Part shown: positions 1 through 8,900 of the stretch, in pieces | Layout of the letters: each line of letters begins with the position of its first letter | Numbering within the stretch: position 1 is the first letter of the stretch | From: Chlorobium chlorochromatii | Lineage (GTDB): Bacteria; Bacteroidota; Chlorobiia; Chlorobiales; Chlorobiaceae | DNA: 48,611 nt | NCBI GenBank assembly: GCA_020721255.1 | Contig: DYND01000002.1 | Span: forward strand, 1 to 48,611 | Direction: 5' to 3' | Notes under the pieces: model-generated | What the model saw: the letters and a program-made list of their open reading frames with translations, nothing else | Told to the model about the DNA's origin: nothing | Database searches by the model: none | Made by a program: the position numbers and the translations under genes

Positions 1-70
1 CCGTAGCTCAACTGGATAGAGTATCTGACTACGAATCAGACGGTTAGAGGTTCGACTCCTCTCGGGTGCA
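1..70 (+). tRNA. tRNA-Arg (anticodon ACG), 5' end cut off
   Basis: The anticodon arm is a five-pair stem TCTGA/TCAGA around the loop CTACGAA, which gives anticodon ACG (arginine). The D arm and a T arm with GGTTCGACTCC follow the normal spacing. The 3' acceptor strand CGGGTGC plus discriminator A ends at 70, and CCA is not encoded. Only the last three bases of the 5' acceptor strand (CCG) are inside the window, so about four bases are missing at the left edge. Confidence 0.95.
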
Positions 71-81
71 CGATGGATTAT

Positions 82-155
82 TGAGGAGTGGCCAAATTGG
101 TAAGGCTCCTGATTCTGGATCAGGCAATGTGCAGGTTCGAGTCCTGCCTCCTCAA
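82..155 (+). tRNA. tRNA-Gln (anticodon CTG)
   Basis: The acceptor stem TGAGGAG pairs with CTCCTCA, and the discriminator base is A at 155. The anticodon stem CCTGA/TCAGG encloses the loop TTCTGGA, which gives anticodon CTG (glutamine). The T arm is GCAGG-TTCGAGT-CCTGC. It lies 11 bases after tRNA-Arg, so the two are probably co-transcribed and share the terminator at about 170-208. CCA is not encoded. Confidence 0.95.
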
Positions 156-169
156 CAAAGTTTCACAGC

Positions 170-208
170 AAAAAAAGACACAGACCTGTTGTTTGTGTCT
201 TTTTTTTT
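170..208 (+). terminator. Rho-independent terminator of the tRNA pair
   Basis: AAAAAAAGACACA (170-182) pairs with TGTGTCTTTTTTT (194 onward). The hairpin has an A-rich left foot and a run of nine T, the usual intrinsic terminator layout. It lies 15 bases after tRNA-Gln. Confidence 0.85.
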
Positions 209-334
209 GCCCGGTCATCCCATCGCGCTTTTTATATTTTCTGGTCATTTTGTTTTCAATGAATTGATGTATTATTTCGCACCATTTTCAAGACCACTCT
301 ATTTGTTAAAAAACGGTAACTCCTGAATGTTGGT

Positions 335-949
335 ATGAAATTCCTTTTAAAACGGGCTTTGATTGTACTGTTTTGTGTCAGTGCCGCAGTTGCAACTGGG
401 TTTTCAAGCCTTGGTATATTGCTCTCTTTGTATGCTGATGAACCACAACAAGCTGATGTTATTGTTGTTTTGGGTGGTGATAAAGGTTTGCGTGTACGAA
501 AGGGCGGAGAGCTGTATAATGCAGGTTATGCATCACGAGTTCTGTTGACCGGTATTGATAAACGCTACTACCGTCCTTGGAGGTCTAACTGGCGCGAACG
601 AAGTATGCTCAAGATGGGTGTTCCTAAACGCGCTATTCTTGTTGATACGGCATCGAAAACAAGCTGGGAAGAGGCGATTAATACTGCAAAAATAATGGAT
701 AAAAAAGGATGGAGACGTGCAATTATTGTTAGTGATCCGCCGCATCTGCTTCGTCTGCAACTGACATGGAGTAAGGTGTTTCGAGGTTCCTCAAAGGAGT
801 TTCTGCTGGTACCAACAAAACCAGCTTGGTGGAATCACTTCTTGTGGTGGAAAAATCCAAAGAGCTATCAGTTCGTTATCAGTGAAATCAAGAAAAACCT
901 TTTTTATATGTTTGGGCATTATGGTTGGTTTCCTTTTCTGACCATTTGA
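335..949 (+). CDS. YdcF/SanA-like DUF218 envelope protein
   Basis: This 204-aa protein begins with a hydrophobic segment (about residues 5-32) that is probably an N-terminal membrane anchor. The DUF218 core follows, starting with IVVLGGDKGLRVRKGGELY at about 43-61. The core runs through RVLLTG, a TAS...SWEEAINTAKIM segment and IIVSDPPHLLR at about 130-140. Proteins of the YdcF/SanA/ElyC family are membrane-linked and are tied to cell-envelope integrity or to lipid-carrier metabolism in enterobacteria, but their exact reaction is uncertain. The gene stands alone on the plus strand and converges on hcp. The family is clear; the function here is unknown. Confidence 0.8.
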   Translation: MKFLLKRALIVLFCVSAAVATGFSSLGILLSLYADEPQQADVIVVLGGDKGLRVRKGGELYNAGYASRVLLTGIDKRYYRPWRSNWRERSMLKMGVPKRAILVDTASKTSWEEAINTAKIMDKKGWRRAIIVSDPPHLLRLQLTWSKVFRGSSKEFLLVPTKPAWWNHFLWWKNPKSYQFVISEIKKNLFYMFGHYGWFPFLTI

Positions 950-985
950 CTCATTTTCGACTGGTTTTCCAACTCTTGATGTGTT

Positions 986-1027
986 ACCGGACGACGCCTT
1001 TGCTGTTACAAAACAGTATCGTCCGGT
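986..1027. terminator. Hairpin between convergent genes, likely two-way terminator
   Basis: ACCGGACGA (986-994) pairs perfectly with TCGTCCGGT (1019-1027). A smaller CTGTT/AACAG stem sits inside the loop. It is placed between the stop of the YdcF-like gene (949) and the stop of hcp (1066). There is no long T run on either side, so the termination role is inferred from position. Confidence 0.5.
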
Positions 1028-1065
1028 TTCACAATGAATAAGTGTTTTCCCTATTCCAAAAGCCG

Positions 1066-2694
1066 TTATGCTCCTGCCATCATAGCTTTAACATCAGCCT
1101 CAACCGATTCAATCGGTTTGATGCCAAAGGCCTGAACCAATACGGCTGCAATGTTTGGTGTCAAGAATTCTGGCAACGTTGGTCCGAGGCGAATGCCTTT
1201 CACTCCAAGATAAAGCAAGGCAAGCAGAACGGTTACCGCTTTCTGTTCGTACCATGCAATATCAAAAGAGATGGGTAGATCGTTGATATCCTCAAGTCCA
1301 AAGACCTCTTTCAGTTTCAAGGCAATCACCGCAAGAGAATAGGAATCGTTGCATTGCCCAGCGTCGAGTACACGAGGAATACCACCGATATCGCCAAGCT
1401 CAAGCTTGTTATAGCGATACTTTGCGCATCCGGCAGTAAGAATAATCGTGTCGTTCGGCAAGGCGGCAGCCACGTCGGTATAGTAACGGCGTGAAGCGTG
1501 GCGACCATCGCAGCCAGCCATGACCACAAAGCGCTTGATGGCGCCAGATTTAACAGCATCAACAACTTTGTCGGCAAGCGCAAGCACTTGGTTGTGCGCA
1601 AAACCGCCAACAATCTGCCCATTTTCAAGCTCAACAGGTGGCTTGCAGGTTTTTGCCAAGGCAACAAGTGCGGAGAAATCTTTTTGACCACCCTCTGCTC
1701 TTGCAGGAATATGTTTCAGTCCTGGATAACCAGCCATGCCGGTCGTGAACATCCGGTTGCGATACGCTTCGCGAACAGGAACAATACAGTTGGTTGTCAT
1801 GAGAATTGGACCGTTGAAAGACTCAAACTCCTTGTCCTGTGACCACCATGAACCGCCATAATTACCCACAAAGTGTGAATATTTCTTGAAAGCGGGATAG
1901 TAGTGTGCTGGCAACATTTCGCAATGCGTATAAACATCAACGCCTGTTCCCTCCGTCTGCTTCAACAACTCTTCCATGTCGCGCAAGTCGTGACCTGAAA
2001 TGAGGATACCAGGATTATTGCCGACACCAGTTTTCACCATGGTAATTTCCGGGTGGCCGTAGGTTGTGGTATTTGCTTTGTCAAGCAATGCCATTGCCTT
2101 AACCGCAATAGCGCCGGTCTCCAGCGTGAGCGCAGTCAGCTCATCAACAGAGAGTTCTTTAGTCAACGCTGCAAGCCCTTTGACGTAAAAAGTGTAAATA
2201 TCATCATCATGGTAGCCGAGCACAGCGGCATGATCGGTATAAGCTGCAAGCCCTTTGATGCCGTAGAGGACGAGGCTTTTCAGCGAGCGAAGATCCTCAT
2301 TTTCACTGAGGCTTTCTATACCAACCAAGAGAGCTTTTGCAAGGAAATCATCCTTGGCAGTACCATTCCACTGTGCTGCATCGTGCGCGGGTTTGCAAGC
2401 AAGTTTGCTGTTCAGTTCATCGCGCATGGCAAGTGTTTTGATGATTTGATCCACAATGGCATCCTCATCAAAATTGGTATTGGTAACAGTCACAAACAGC
2501 GATTCGCTGATGAGTTGACCAACTGTTCTCGCAACGGCTCCAGTCTGTTGCTCCGCCGCAAGTGCCAGCCCTTCGGTGGCATAAACCAGTACATCCTGAA
2601 GCTTTGCAGTCCGCTCATCCTTTCCGCAAACGCCTCTTGCCTTGCATCCGGTACCGTGAATGCTCTCCTGGCATTGATTACATGACATTCCCAT
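1066..2694 (-). CDS. hcp: Hydroxylamine reductase (hybrid-cluster protein)
   Basis: Hcp is a cytoplasmic iron-sulfur protein linked to nitrosative stress. It reduces hydroxylamine in vitro, and NO reduction to N2O is proposed in vivo. The 542-aa protein has the N-terminal cluster cysteines C5, C8, C17 and C23 with class I spacing. All expected ligands of the hybrid 4Fe-2S-2O cluster are present in context: H235 (SGHDL), E259 (HCEMLPAH), C303 (TTNCIVP), C395 (MAGCDGRH), C423 (TAGCAKY), C448 (DAGQCND) and E483 (WYEQK). It begins two bases after the TPR gene stops, so translation is probably coupled. An internal ATG at codon 3 is an alternative start. It is the last gene of a minus-strand unit under an Rrf2 regulator. 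Confidence 0.97.
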   Translation of the reverse strand: MGMSCNQCQESIHGTGCKARGVCGKDERTAKLQDVLVYATEGLALAAEQQTGAVARTVGQLISESLFVTVTNTNFDEDAIVDQIIKTLAMRDELNSKLACKPAHDAAQWNGTAKDDFLAKALLVGIESLSENEDLRSLKSLVLYGIKGLAAYTDHAAVLGYHDDDIYTFYVKGLAALTKELSVDELTALTLETGAIAVKAMALLDKANTTTYGHPEITMVKTGVGNNPGILISGHDLRDMEELLKQTEGTGVDVYTHCEMLPAHYYPAFKKYSHFVGNYGGSWWSQDKEFESFNGPILMTTNCIVPVREAYRNRMFTTGMAGYPGLKHIPARAEGGQKDFSALVALAKTCKPPVELENGQIVGGFAHNQVLALADKVVDAVKSGAIKRFVVMAGCDGRHASRRYYTDVAAALPNDTIILTAGCAKYRYNKLELGDIGGIPRVLDAGQCNDSYSLAVIALKLKEVFGLEDINDLPISFDIAWYEQKAVTVLLALLYLGVKGIRLGPTLPEFLTPNIAAVLVQAFGIKPIESVEADVKAMMAGA

Positions 2695-2696
2695 TG

Positions 2697-3125
2697 TTAA
2701 TCTCCTGTTTTGTTGTTGTTGTTATTCGGAGATAGTTGTTGTGCGGCACTCCTGTCTTCCTTCGCCCCAACAACATCACCTTTTTTTTCTCGTAATAAAG
2801 CTCTGTTTACATAAGCGGTGCGCAACATCCAGAGGTTCTTTGGTTTTCTTGTAATAATTTCGCTGAAATCTTCGAGTGCACCTTCAAGATCACCGATTTC
2901 AATGCGTGCCATGCCACGGTTTCCATAAGCGTTAACGGCTTCACGGTAACGAAGACCAAGTTTGAGCGCCATCGTGTAGTCGCTGACGGCACCCGCAAAA
3001 CCTCCGCAACTGCCACGGTCATTGCCTCGGTTGTACCACGCTTCCGCATTGTCGGGATGTTCCAGAATAATCCGGCTGATCTCACACTCCGTTCCGCGAT
3101 AACCACCCATCGCATCCTTCAGCAT
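2697..3125 (-). CDS. Small TPR protein in the hcp operon
   Basis: This 142-aa protein contains about three tetratricopeptide-like repeats. Visible units include [20 protein letters not shown], then [20 protein letters not shown], then [19 protein letters not shown], each with the W/Y..R/G..A pattern of TPR helices. There is no signal peptide, so it is probably cytoplasmic. It sits between the ferredoxin-like gene (56 bases upstream) and hcp (2 bases downstream), so it may help assemble or dock the redox partner of Hcp. That role is inferred from position only. Confidence 0.75.
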   Translation of the reverse strand: MLKDAMGGYRGTECEISRIILEHPDNAEAWYNRGNDRGSCGGFAGAVSDYTMALKLGLRYREAVNAYGNRGMARIEIGDLEGALEDFSEIITRKPKNLWMLRTAYVNRALLREKKGDVVGAKEDRSAAQQLSPNNNNNKTGD

Positions 3126-3181
3126 TTCATTTGTTACTTTTTGCTATTAAAAAATCTTTCCCCAATCAAACCTCCATCATT

Positions 3182-3919
3182 CTAAACCCACTCTTCCGAT
3201 AACACATCACCCTGTACTCCGATTACCACCTTTTTTACGGGCACTTTGCGCGATGCTTTTCGAAGCGCAGCATCCACTATTGCCATCAAACCGCCGCAAC
3301 AGGGGACTTCCATAATCGTCACGGTAATCGTATTGAGTCGTGCCATATCAATCATTGCAACAAGCTTTTCCACATAAATCTCCATGTTGGAATCGAGCTT
3401 TGGGCAGGCAATGGCCAGACTTTTTCCTCGCATAAAGGATCCGTGGAAATCGCCAACAGCAAAAGCGGTGCAATCGGCAGCAAGTAAAAGATCGGAGCTA
3501 TGGAAGTACGAGGCTTCTGGCGATACGAGATGGAGCTGAATTGGCCATTGGCGCAACGCGCTTGGTACAGAGTCGATGGGAGCCGTTGCAACAGCACTTT
3601 GTTTTTGGCTGAAATCCATCGGACGGCTTCCCGGGCAACCGCCACTATGATGATGTGCGGCAATCACATTCGCACCAGCCGGTACAATGTTTTGCTCCAT
3701 TACGCGTTTTTCATCATAAGGCTCCGCATCACGGGTTTCAATTTTCATAGCGCCGGTGGGGCAATGGCCAACGCAAGAACCCAGACCATCGCAAAAAAGA
3801 TCGCTGATGAGACGAGCTTTTCCATCAATCACCAGCAACGCGCCTTCGGGGCATCCCGGAATACAGTCACCGCAGCCAGTACACTTTTTCTCATCTATCG
3901 AAATAATTGCTCGTTTCAT
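3182..3919 (-). CDS. 4Fe-4S ferredoxin-type protein, partner of Hcp
   Basis: The 245-aa protein has an N-terminal two-cluster ferredoxin domain. The first cluster motif is CTGCGDCIPGCP (C13, C16, C19, C23). The second is a variant with C43, C49 and C53 followed by proline. A HHHSGGCPGS stretch at about 89-98 follows, and the C-terminal part has more conserved-looking cysteines, including VPCCGG. Proteins of this layout are often found beside hcp and are thought to carry electrons or sense redox state, which is inferred for this one. It is the first gene after the operator at 3943-3967 and probably leads the ferredoxin-TPR-hcp unit. Confidence 0.85.
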   Translation of the reverse strand: MKRAIISIDEKKCTGCGDCIPGCPEGALLVIDGKARLISDLFCDGLGSCVGHCPTGAMKIETRDAEPYDEKRVMEQNIVPAGANVIAAHHHSGGCPGSRPMDFSQKQSAVATAPIDSVPSALRQWPIQLHLVSPEASYFHSSDLLLAADCTAFAVGDFHGSFMRGKSLAIACPKLDSNMEIYVEKLVAMIDMARLNTITVTIMEVPCCGGLMAIVDAALRKASRKVPVKKVVIGVQGDVLSEEWV

Positions 3920-3942
3920 GTTCTCTTCCTTTTATCTTTTTT

Positions 3943-3967
3943 AACTGATATTAAATTTATATCAGTT
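3943..3967. promoter_or_regulatory. 25-bp palindromic operator upstream of the hcp unit
   Basis: The arms AACTGATAT and ATATCAGTT are perfect inverted repeats around a 7-bp A/T spacer. The site lies 24 bases before the ferredoxin start codon, in the gap after the Rrf2 gene. It matches the site at 4464-4488 at 19 of 25 positions. This fits binding by the dimeric Rrf2 protein encoded next door. Confidence 0.75.
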
Positions 3968-3985
3968 ATATTCAAATTTTTTTAG

Positions 3986-4453
3986 TCACGGTTTTGCCGA
4001 AGCGCTCTTGTAACTCTCGTTACCTGCTGGTTTTGCGCTCTTTGCGGCAGTTAATTTGCCAAGCAGCCCACCAATGGTGATTTTTTGAAACTCGTCGTTA
4101 ACCACTTGTTCAATCCGCATAATTTCATGACGAAGGACGCAGTGCGACCGATTAGCACAAATCTGCTTGCGAAACATGCACTCCGATACTTGTACCTCTC
4201 CCTGAAAAATCTCCATAACCTGTTTGACCGAAATCTCATCAGGATCTTTTTCAAGCATAAAGCCACCTTGCACACCCTCTTTCGAGGTAATCAATCCGTG
4301 GCGAATCATCTCCTGCAACACACCGCGAAGGAATTGATACGGTATATCCTGTTCTGCTGAAATCGTTTTTGTCGAGACGTAATTCCCTTTTTTTGCTGCA
4401 AGCATTAACAGTGCCCGTATTGCGTAATCCGTTTTTTTAGTCAGTACTTTCAT
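3986..4453 (-). CDS. Rrf2-family Fe-S regulator (NsrR/IscR-like)
   Basis: This 155-aa transcription factor starts MKVLTKKTDYAIRALLMLA, the typical Rrf2 N-terminus, and a winged helix-turn-helix follows over about residues 25-65. Three cysteines, C92, C99 and C105 (in VSEC, KQIC and SHC), sit where NsrR/IscR-type proteins bind an Fe-S cluster. Beside hcp, a nitric-oxide-sensing repressor is the most likely role, because NsrR controls hcp in several bacteria. That specific role is inferred. The gene is preceded by its own copy of the palindromic site, which suggests autoregulation, and is followed 66 bases later by the ferredoxin gene. Confidence 0.9.
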   Translation of the reverse strand: MKVLTKKTDYAIRALLMLAAKKGNYVSTKTISAEQDIPYQFLRGVLQEMIRHGLITSKEGVQGGFMLEKDPDEISVKQVMEIFQGEVQVSECMFRKQICANRSHCVLRHEIMRIEQVVNDEFQKITIGGLLGKLTAAKSAKPAGNESYKSASAKP

Positions 4454-4463
4454 GGTGGTTCTT

Positions 4464-4488
4464 AATTGACATCAATTTAGTATCAGTT
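4464..4488. promoter_or_regulatory. Second operator candidate, upstream of the Rrf2 gene
   Basis: This 25-bp site lies 10 bases before the Rrf2 start codon. Its right arm TATCAGTT is identical to the site at 3943-3967, its left arm is AATTGACAT, and overall 19 of 25 positions agree. The dyad symmetry is less perfect than in the first site, consistent with a weaker autoregulatory site. Confidence 0.6.
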
Positions 4489-4578
4489 TTGATGAAAACA
4501 AAACTTTTTTGCAAAAATTTTGTTTGTGAAGTTGAGAAAAAGAGAGGGGAGTGCCGGCGAGCGGATGTGTGTATGGTA

Positions 4579-4872
4579 TCACTTCTCTTTTTTTGTAGCA
4601 GGCGTGATGTTTACAGGTTTGCAGAGGTAACTCTTTTTTGTTGCCACTCGTGCACATTTGCAGCAGAGATATTTTGGTTCAGCAACAATGGCTGCAAGCT
4701 CGTTGAAGTGCTCTTCAATGTCGCTCTTCTCTATCTTGCACAATGGTTTTTTGATGTTGTTTTTTTTCATGGTGTGTAAGGTGATGATGGAGTTCTGTAT
4801 TCCGATAACATACTCGAATTCCAAATTGAGTACAACTGCTTGATAACTTCGGAAAACATTTTCATTCAACAT
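4579..4872 (-). CDS. Small Cys-rich conserved-looking protein
   Basis: This reading frame gives 97 aa, or 63 aa if the internal ATG at 4770 is used. I do not recognise the family. The C-terminal part has a compact cysteine pattern (PKYLCCKCARVATKKSYLC) that could hold a metal ion or Fe-S centre, and a lone LCKI earlier. The surrounding segment is rich in Lys, Glu and Ala, as in a real soluble protein. Neither start has a good ribosome binding site. It lies 125 bases upstream of the Rrf2 gene on the same strand, so it may belong to the stress cluster. Function unknown. Confidence 0.5.
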   Translation of the reverse strand: MLNENVFRSYQAVVLNLEFEYVIGIQNSIITLHTMKKNNIKKPLCKIEKSDIEEHFNELAAIVAEPKYLCCKCARVATKKSYLCKPVNITPATKKEK

Positions 4873-4942
4873 CTTTTTATATTAGGCTCATAACGCATAT
4901 ATAAAAAACCTTGTGCGTCTCATCCACAAACATAACTGTATT

Positions 4943-5947
4943 ATGAAAATTCTATCAATCGATGGTGGCGGCATTCGTGGCATTATCCCTGGTGTCGTAC
5001 TTGTAGCCCTTGAACAGAAGTTGCAGGAAATGTCGGGTAATCCTGCCATGCGCCTTGCGGATGTCTTTGATATGATGGCTGGTACCAGCACAGGTGGTAT
5101 TCTTGCCTGCCTCTATCTCTGCCCTGACAAAGCGAGTGGCAGACCGAAATTTTCTGCACAGGAGGCGGTTGACCTCTATTTTGAGCATGGGCGTTCTATT
5201 TTTGAGGCATCAAGTGCCAAACGCCTCCAGTCGCTGGATGGATTGCGTGATGAAAAATATTCCGCTCATGCTCTTGAAAAGACATTGAGCACCTATTTTG
5301 GTGATCTCACCTTGGGCGACATGTTGAAACCCTGCATGATTACCGCGTACGATATTGAACGTCGCCAAGCTCACTTTTTTACCAGTAAGGATGTTGCCAG
5401 TAAAGGAGCCGGATGGGATTTTTATTTGCGTGATGTTGCTCGCGCAACCTCTGCTGCCCCAACCTATTTTGAACCAGCCCGCATTACCTCACTTGATCAA
5501 AGTATCTATCCGTTGGTTGATGGTGCCATGTTTGCAAACAATCCCACAATGTGCGCCTGCATTGAGGCGTTTACCAGTAAGGCAGGCGTGACGGTGAAGG
5601 ATTTGCAGGTGCTTTCTCTTGGAACTGGCGATACTGATCAGGCGTATGACTATAAAGAGGCAAAGGATTGGGGAAAAGTGGGATGGATAGTTCCAGCACT
5701 TGATATTATGATGTCAGGCGTTGCAGAGACGGTTGATTTTCAGTTGCAGCAGCTTTTCAGCAGTGTTGGATGTTCCTCACAATATATGCGGTTACAGGCG
5801 GCATTGAAAGATTTTGCAATGGTAGATCGTGATCTTGATAATGCATCAAAAACCAATATGCAGGAGCTGAAGCATGTCGGGGAATCGTTAGCTGCAAGTG
5901 CTGACGGTCAATTAACCGATTTTGCTGCCATGCTGCTTGGGAAGTGA
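4943..5947 (+). CDS. Patatin-like phospholipase
   Basis: This predicted 334-aa cytoplasmic lipid acyl hydrolase has all the patatin motifs. The oxyanion-hole glycines are in DGGGIRGI (residues 7-14), the nucleophile Ser49 is in GTSTGG, and the catalytic Asp193 is in DGA. The conserved ATSAAPTYFEPA stretch is at about 168-179. These predict Ser-Asp dyad cleavage of membrane phospholipids. An upstream GTG at 4913 would add ten residues, but the family normally starts just before the glycine loop, so the ATG at 4943 is chosen. The sequence resembles the effector class that includes CapV of CBASS, yet no cyclic-nucleotide synthase is nearby. The next gene, 31 bases downstream, is a RelE-helicase fusion, so the two may act together. 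Confidence 0.93.
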   Translation: MKILSIDGGGIRGIIPGVVLVALEQKLQEMSGNPAMRLADVFDMMAGTSTGGILACLYLCPDKASGRPKFSAQEAVDLYFEHGRSIFEASSAKRLQSLDGLRDEKYSAHALEKTLSTYFGDLTLGDMLKPCMITAYDIERRQAHFFTSKDVASKGAGWDFYLRDVARATSAAPTYFEPARITSLDQSIYPLVDGAMFANNPTMCACIEAFTSKAGVTVKDLQVLSLGTGDTDQAYDYKEAKDWGKVGWIVPALDIMMSGVAETVDFQLQQLFSSVGCSSQYMRLQAALKDFAMVDRDLDNASKTNMQELKHVGESLAASADGQLTDFAAMLLGK

Positions 5948-5978
5948 TTACTCTTGATACTGGATACTTTTTTATCGA

Positions 5979-8900
5979 ATGAAAATTCTTGAATATACCG
6001 ACCTTGATACCTCCATCATCAAGGCAAGCTATCGCAAGGTGGTGGACGCGATTGCCCGCAATGACTTCCGTGCAGCACAGGTAAAAAAGCTCGTCAATCT
6101 CACGCATGGAAAGTTTTACCGCGCGAAACTTGACGCATCAAACCGACTGCTTTTTACGCTGGTGCGCAACGGCGATGAAGTGTGTGCCTTGATGCTTGAG
6201 GTAATTACAGGTCACAATTACGATAAGTCACGTTTTCTACGTGGCGCCATTATCGATGAATCGCGGATTCCCGATGTGGATGCCGCTGAGGTTGCTGGAG
6301 AGGCTGTGCCGTTGCGCTATCTCCATCCTGAACACACAGCGATTCACCTGCTCGATAAACCCATTTCATTTGATGATACGCAAGAGTCTGTCTATCGGCA
6401 GAAGCCACCGCTGATTATTGTCGGCAGCGCAGGCAGCGGTAAAACTGCACTGATGCTTGAAAAAATGAAACATGCTGAAGGCGAAGTGCTCTATGTGACA
6501 CACTCCATGTATCTGGCGCAGAGTGCCCGTAACATTTATTATTCGAACGGCTTTGAACATAATGCGCAGGAGGCGCAGTTTCTCTCCTACCGCGAATTTG
6601 TGGAGTCGATTCGAGTGCCTGACGGGAGGGAAGCAACATGGCGCGATTTCTCAAGCTGGTTCGCACGCATGAAAAACTCGTTCAAGGGCATTGAGGCGCA
6701 TCAGGCGTTTGAGGAGATTCGCGGTGTCATTACCGCTGGCGACAGTGGAGTGCTCAGCCGTGAAGAGTATCAGCAGCTTGGTGTACGCCAATCGATTTTT
6801 GCGGAACTGCAGCGCAAGACACTCTACGATCTTTTTGAAAAATATCAACAATGGCTTGTTGATTCCTCCCTGTTCGATCTTAATCTTGTGGCGCACGAGT
6901 GGGCGAGGTGGGTGAGTGCTCCACGCTACGATTTTGTGGTGATTGATGAGGTGCAGGATTTGACGGTGGCGCAGCTATCATTGATACTTAAAACACTCAA
7001 AAAGGCTGGACATTTTCTACTCTGTGGGGATTCCAACCAGATTGTTCATCCTAACTTTTTTGCATGGAATCAAGTTAAAACGCTCTTCTGGCGCGATCCA
7101 AAACTTGCCGGGCAACAGCAGTTACGTGTGCTGACTGCAAATTTTCGTAACGGCATGGAGGCGACACGCGTTGCCAACCAACTGCTGAAAATTAAACATC
7201 AACGTTTTGGCTCCATTGATCGCGAGAGTAATTTTCTTGTACAAGCGATTGGCGGTGAAGAGGGTCAAGTTGTGCTGATGGCGGATACTGATGCGGTAAA
7301 ACGCGAGTTCGATAAACAGACGAAGCAATCCACGCGCTTTGCTGTGCTGGTGATGCGCGATGAGGACAAGATCGAGGCTCGCAAGCATTTCGCCACGCCG
7401 TTGCTCTTCTCCATTCACGAGGCGAAAGGGCTGGAGTATGAAAATATAGTGCTCTTTCGTTTCGTTTCAAGCCATCGTCAAGAGTTTAACGACATTGTTA
7501 ATGGCGTTGCAAAAGATGATCTCTCGCTGGAGATGCTTGAGTATCGGCGGGCAAAAGAGAAGGGTGATAAGTCGCTTGAAGTCTATAAATTTTTTGTCAA
7601 TGCACTCTATGTTGCGTTGACCCGAGCAATCAAAAACATCTATCTCATTGAGTCGGATATCAGTCACCGACTCTTTACGTTGCTTGACCTTGCCAGTTCC
7701 GGTAAAATCAATGTTGAAAGTCAAGAATCGACGCGAGAAGAGTGGCAGAAAGAGGCACGCAAACTCGAGCTGCAAGGCAAACAGGAGCAGGCAGAAGCTA
7801 TTCGTCGCGATATTCTTAAAGAGATTCCACCACCATGGCCGATTTTCGATGAAGATCGTCTTCGCGAAACGATCATAAAAGTATTCCGCGACAACGTGCC
7901 CGGCAACAAAGCAAAGCTGCAGTTGTACGAATATGCAACCTGCCACGAAGAGCACACGCTTGCCGTCCGTCTTTCCGAAGATGCTCAATTTGAGCCTCGT
8001 GGACTTTTCACCGACCATCTCGACACCATTGGAAGAAAAAGCTATCTCAGCTACTTTACGTCCCAGACAAAACCGATTCTGAAGCAGTGCGATCAATATG
8101 GCACAGATCATCGGCTGCCGATGAACCAGACGCCGTTGATGGCTGCTGCCACAGCGGGAAATATTGCATTGACTGAGGCGCTGCTCGAACGCGGTGCTGA
8201 CCCGCAGAAGTGCGATCATTATGGCTATAATGCGCTGCACTGGGCAATGCGCAAGGCATTCCGCCATCCCGATTATGCACGAAAACACTTTGCATCACTC
8301 TACGAATTGCTTGCTCCCGCCTCGGTTGACGTCAATACCGGCGAACGCATGGTACGCCTTGATCGCCACCTGTCGGAGTACGTTCTGTTTCAGACGTTGT
8401 GGGTGCTGTTTAAACCCTATTTTTCTCGAATGAATCGCTACACCCATGCAGCATTTGATACACAGGCGATTATGGAAGTATGGGAAAATATGCCTGCCAA
8501 CGTCGTTACGCCAGATCGCAAGCGGCGCCAATATATTTCAAGCGTACTCGCACGCAATGAATTCTCTCGCGACTACGCCTACAATCGTGAGCTTTTTGAG
8601 CGGGTGACCCAAGGGTGGTATCAGTTCAATCCAAAACTCTCGGTGCGCGCCACTGACCCCGAAAGCGTTCAGACGTGGATTCCCATTTTCCAAGCGCTCA
8701 ATTTGCCTCTCATTCACGAATTCGCAAACGAATACAAGATGATAGAGGCTGAGCACTACTTGAAAAGTGCGGGCATGAAAATACCATCACCATCCATCAG
8801 CGGTATGGAGTCCAGAAATCGCATGATGGCATTGATACAAAACATTGAGAGGGAGCGTGCAGGAGCTCTCCTGTATCAGCAGAAACAAAAGGAGCTTGCA

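Noticed and set aside
66..326. Open frame over the tRNA region
   Set aside because: It overlaps tRNA-Gln and the terminator and has no protein-like features.
4943..5947. Patatin as a CBASS effector (CapV)
   Set aside because: No cyclic-nucleotide synthase or CBASS ancillary gene is adjacent on either side.
7467..8288. 273-codon open frame on the minus strand inside the helicase gene
   Set aside because: It is antisense to strongly conserved helicase motifs, and its composition (many Cys, Phe, Arg) is typical of a shadow frame.
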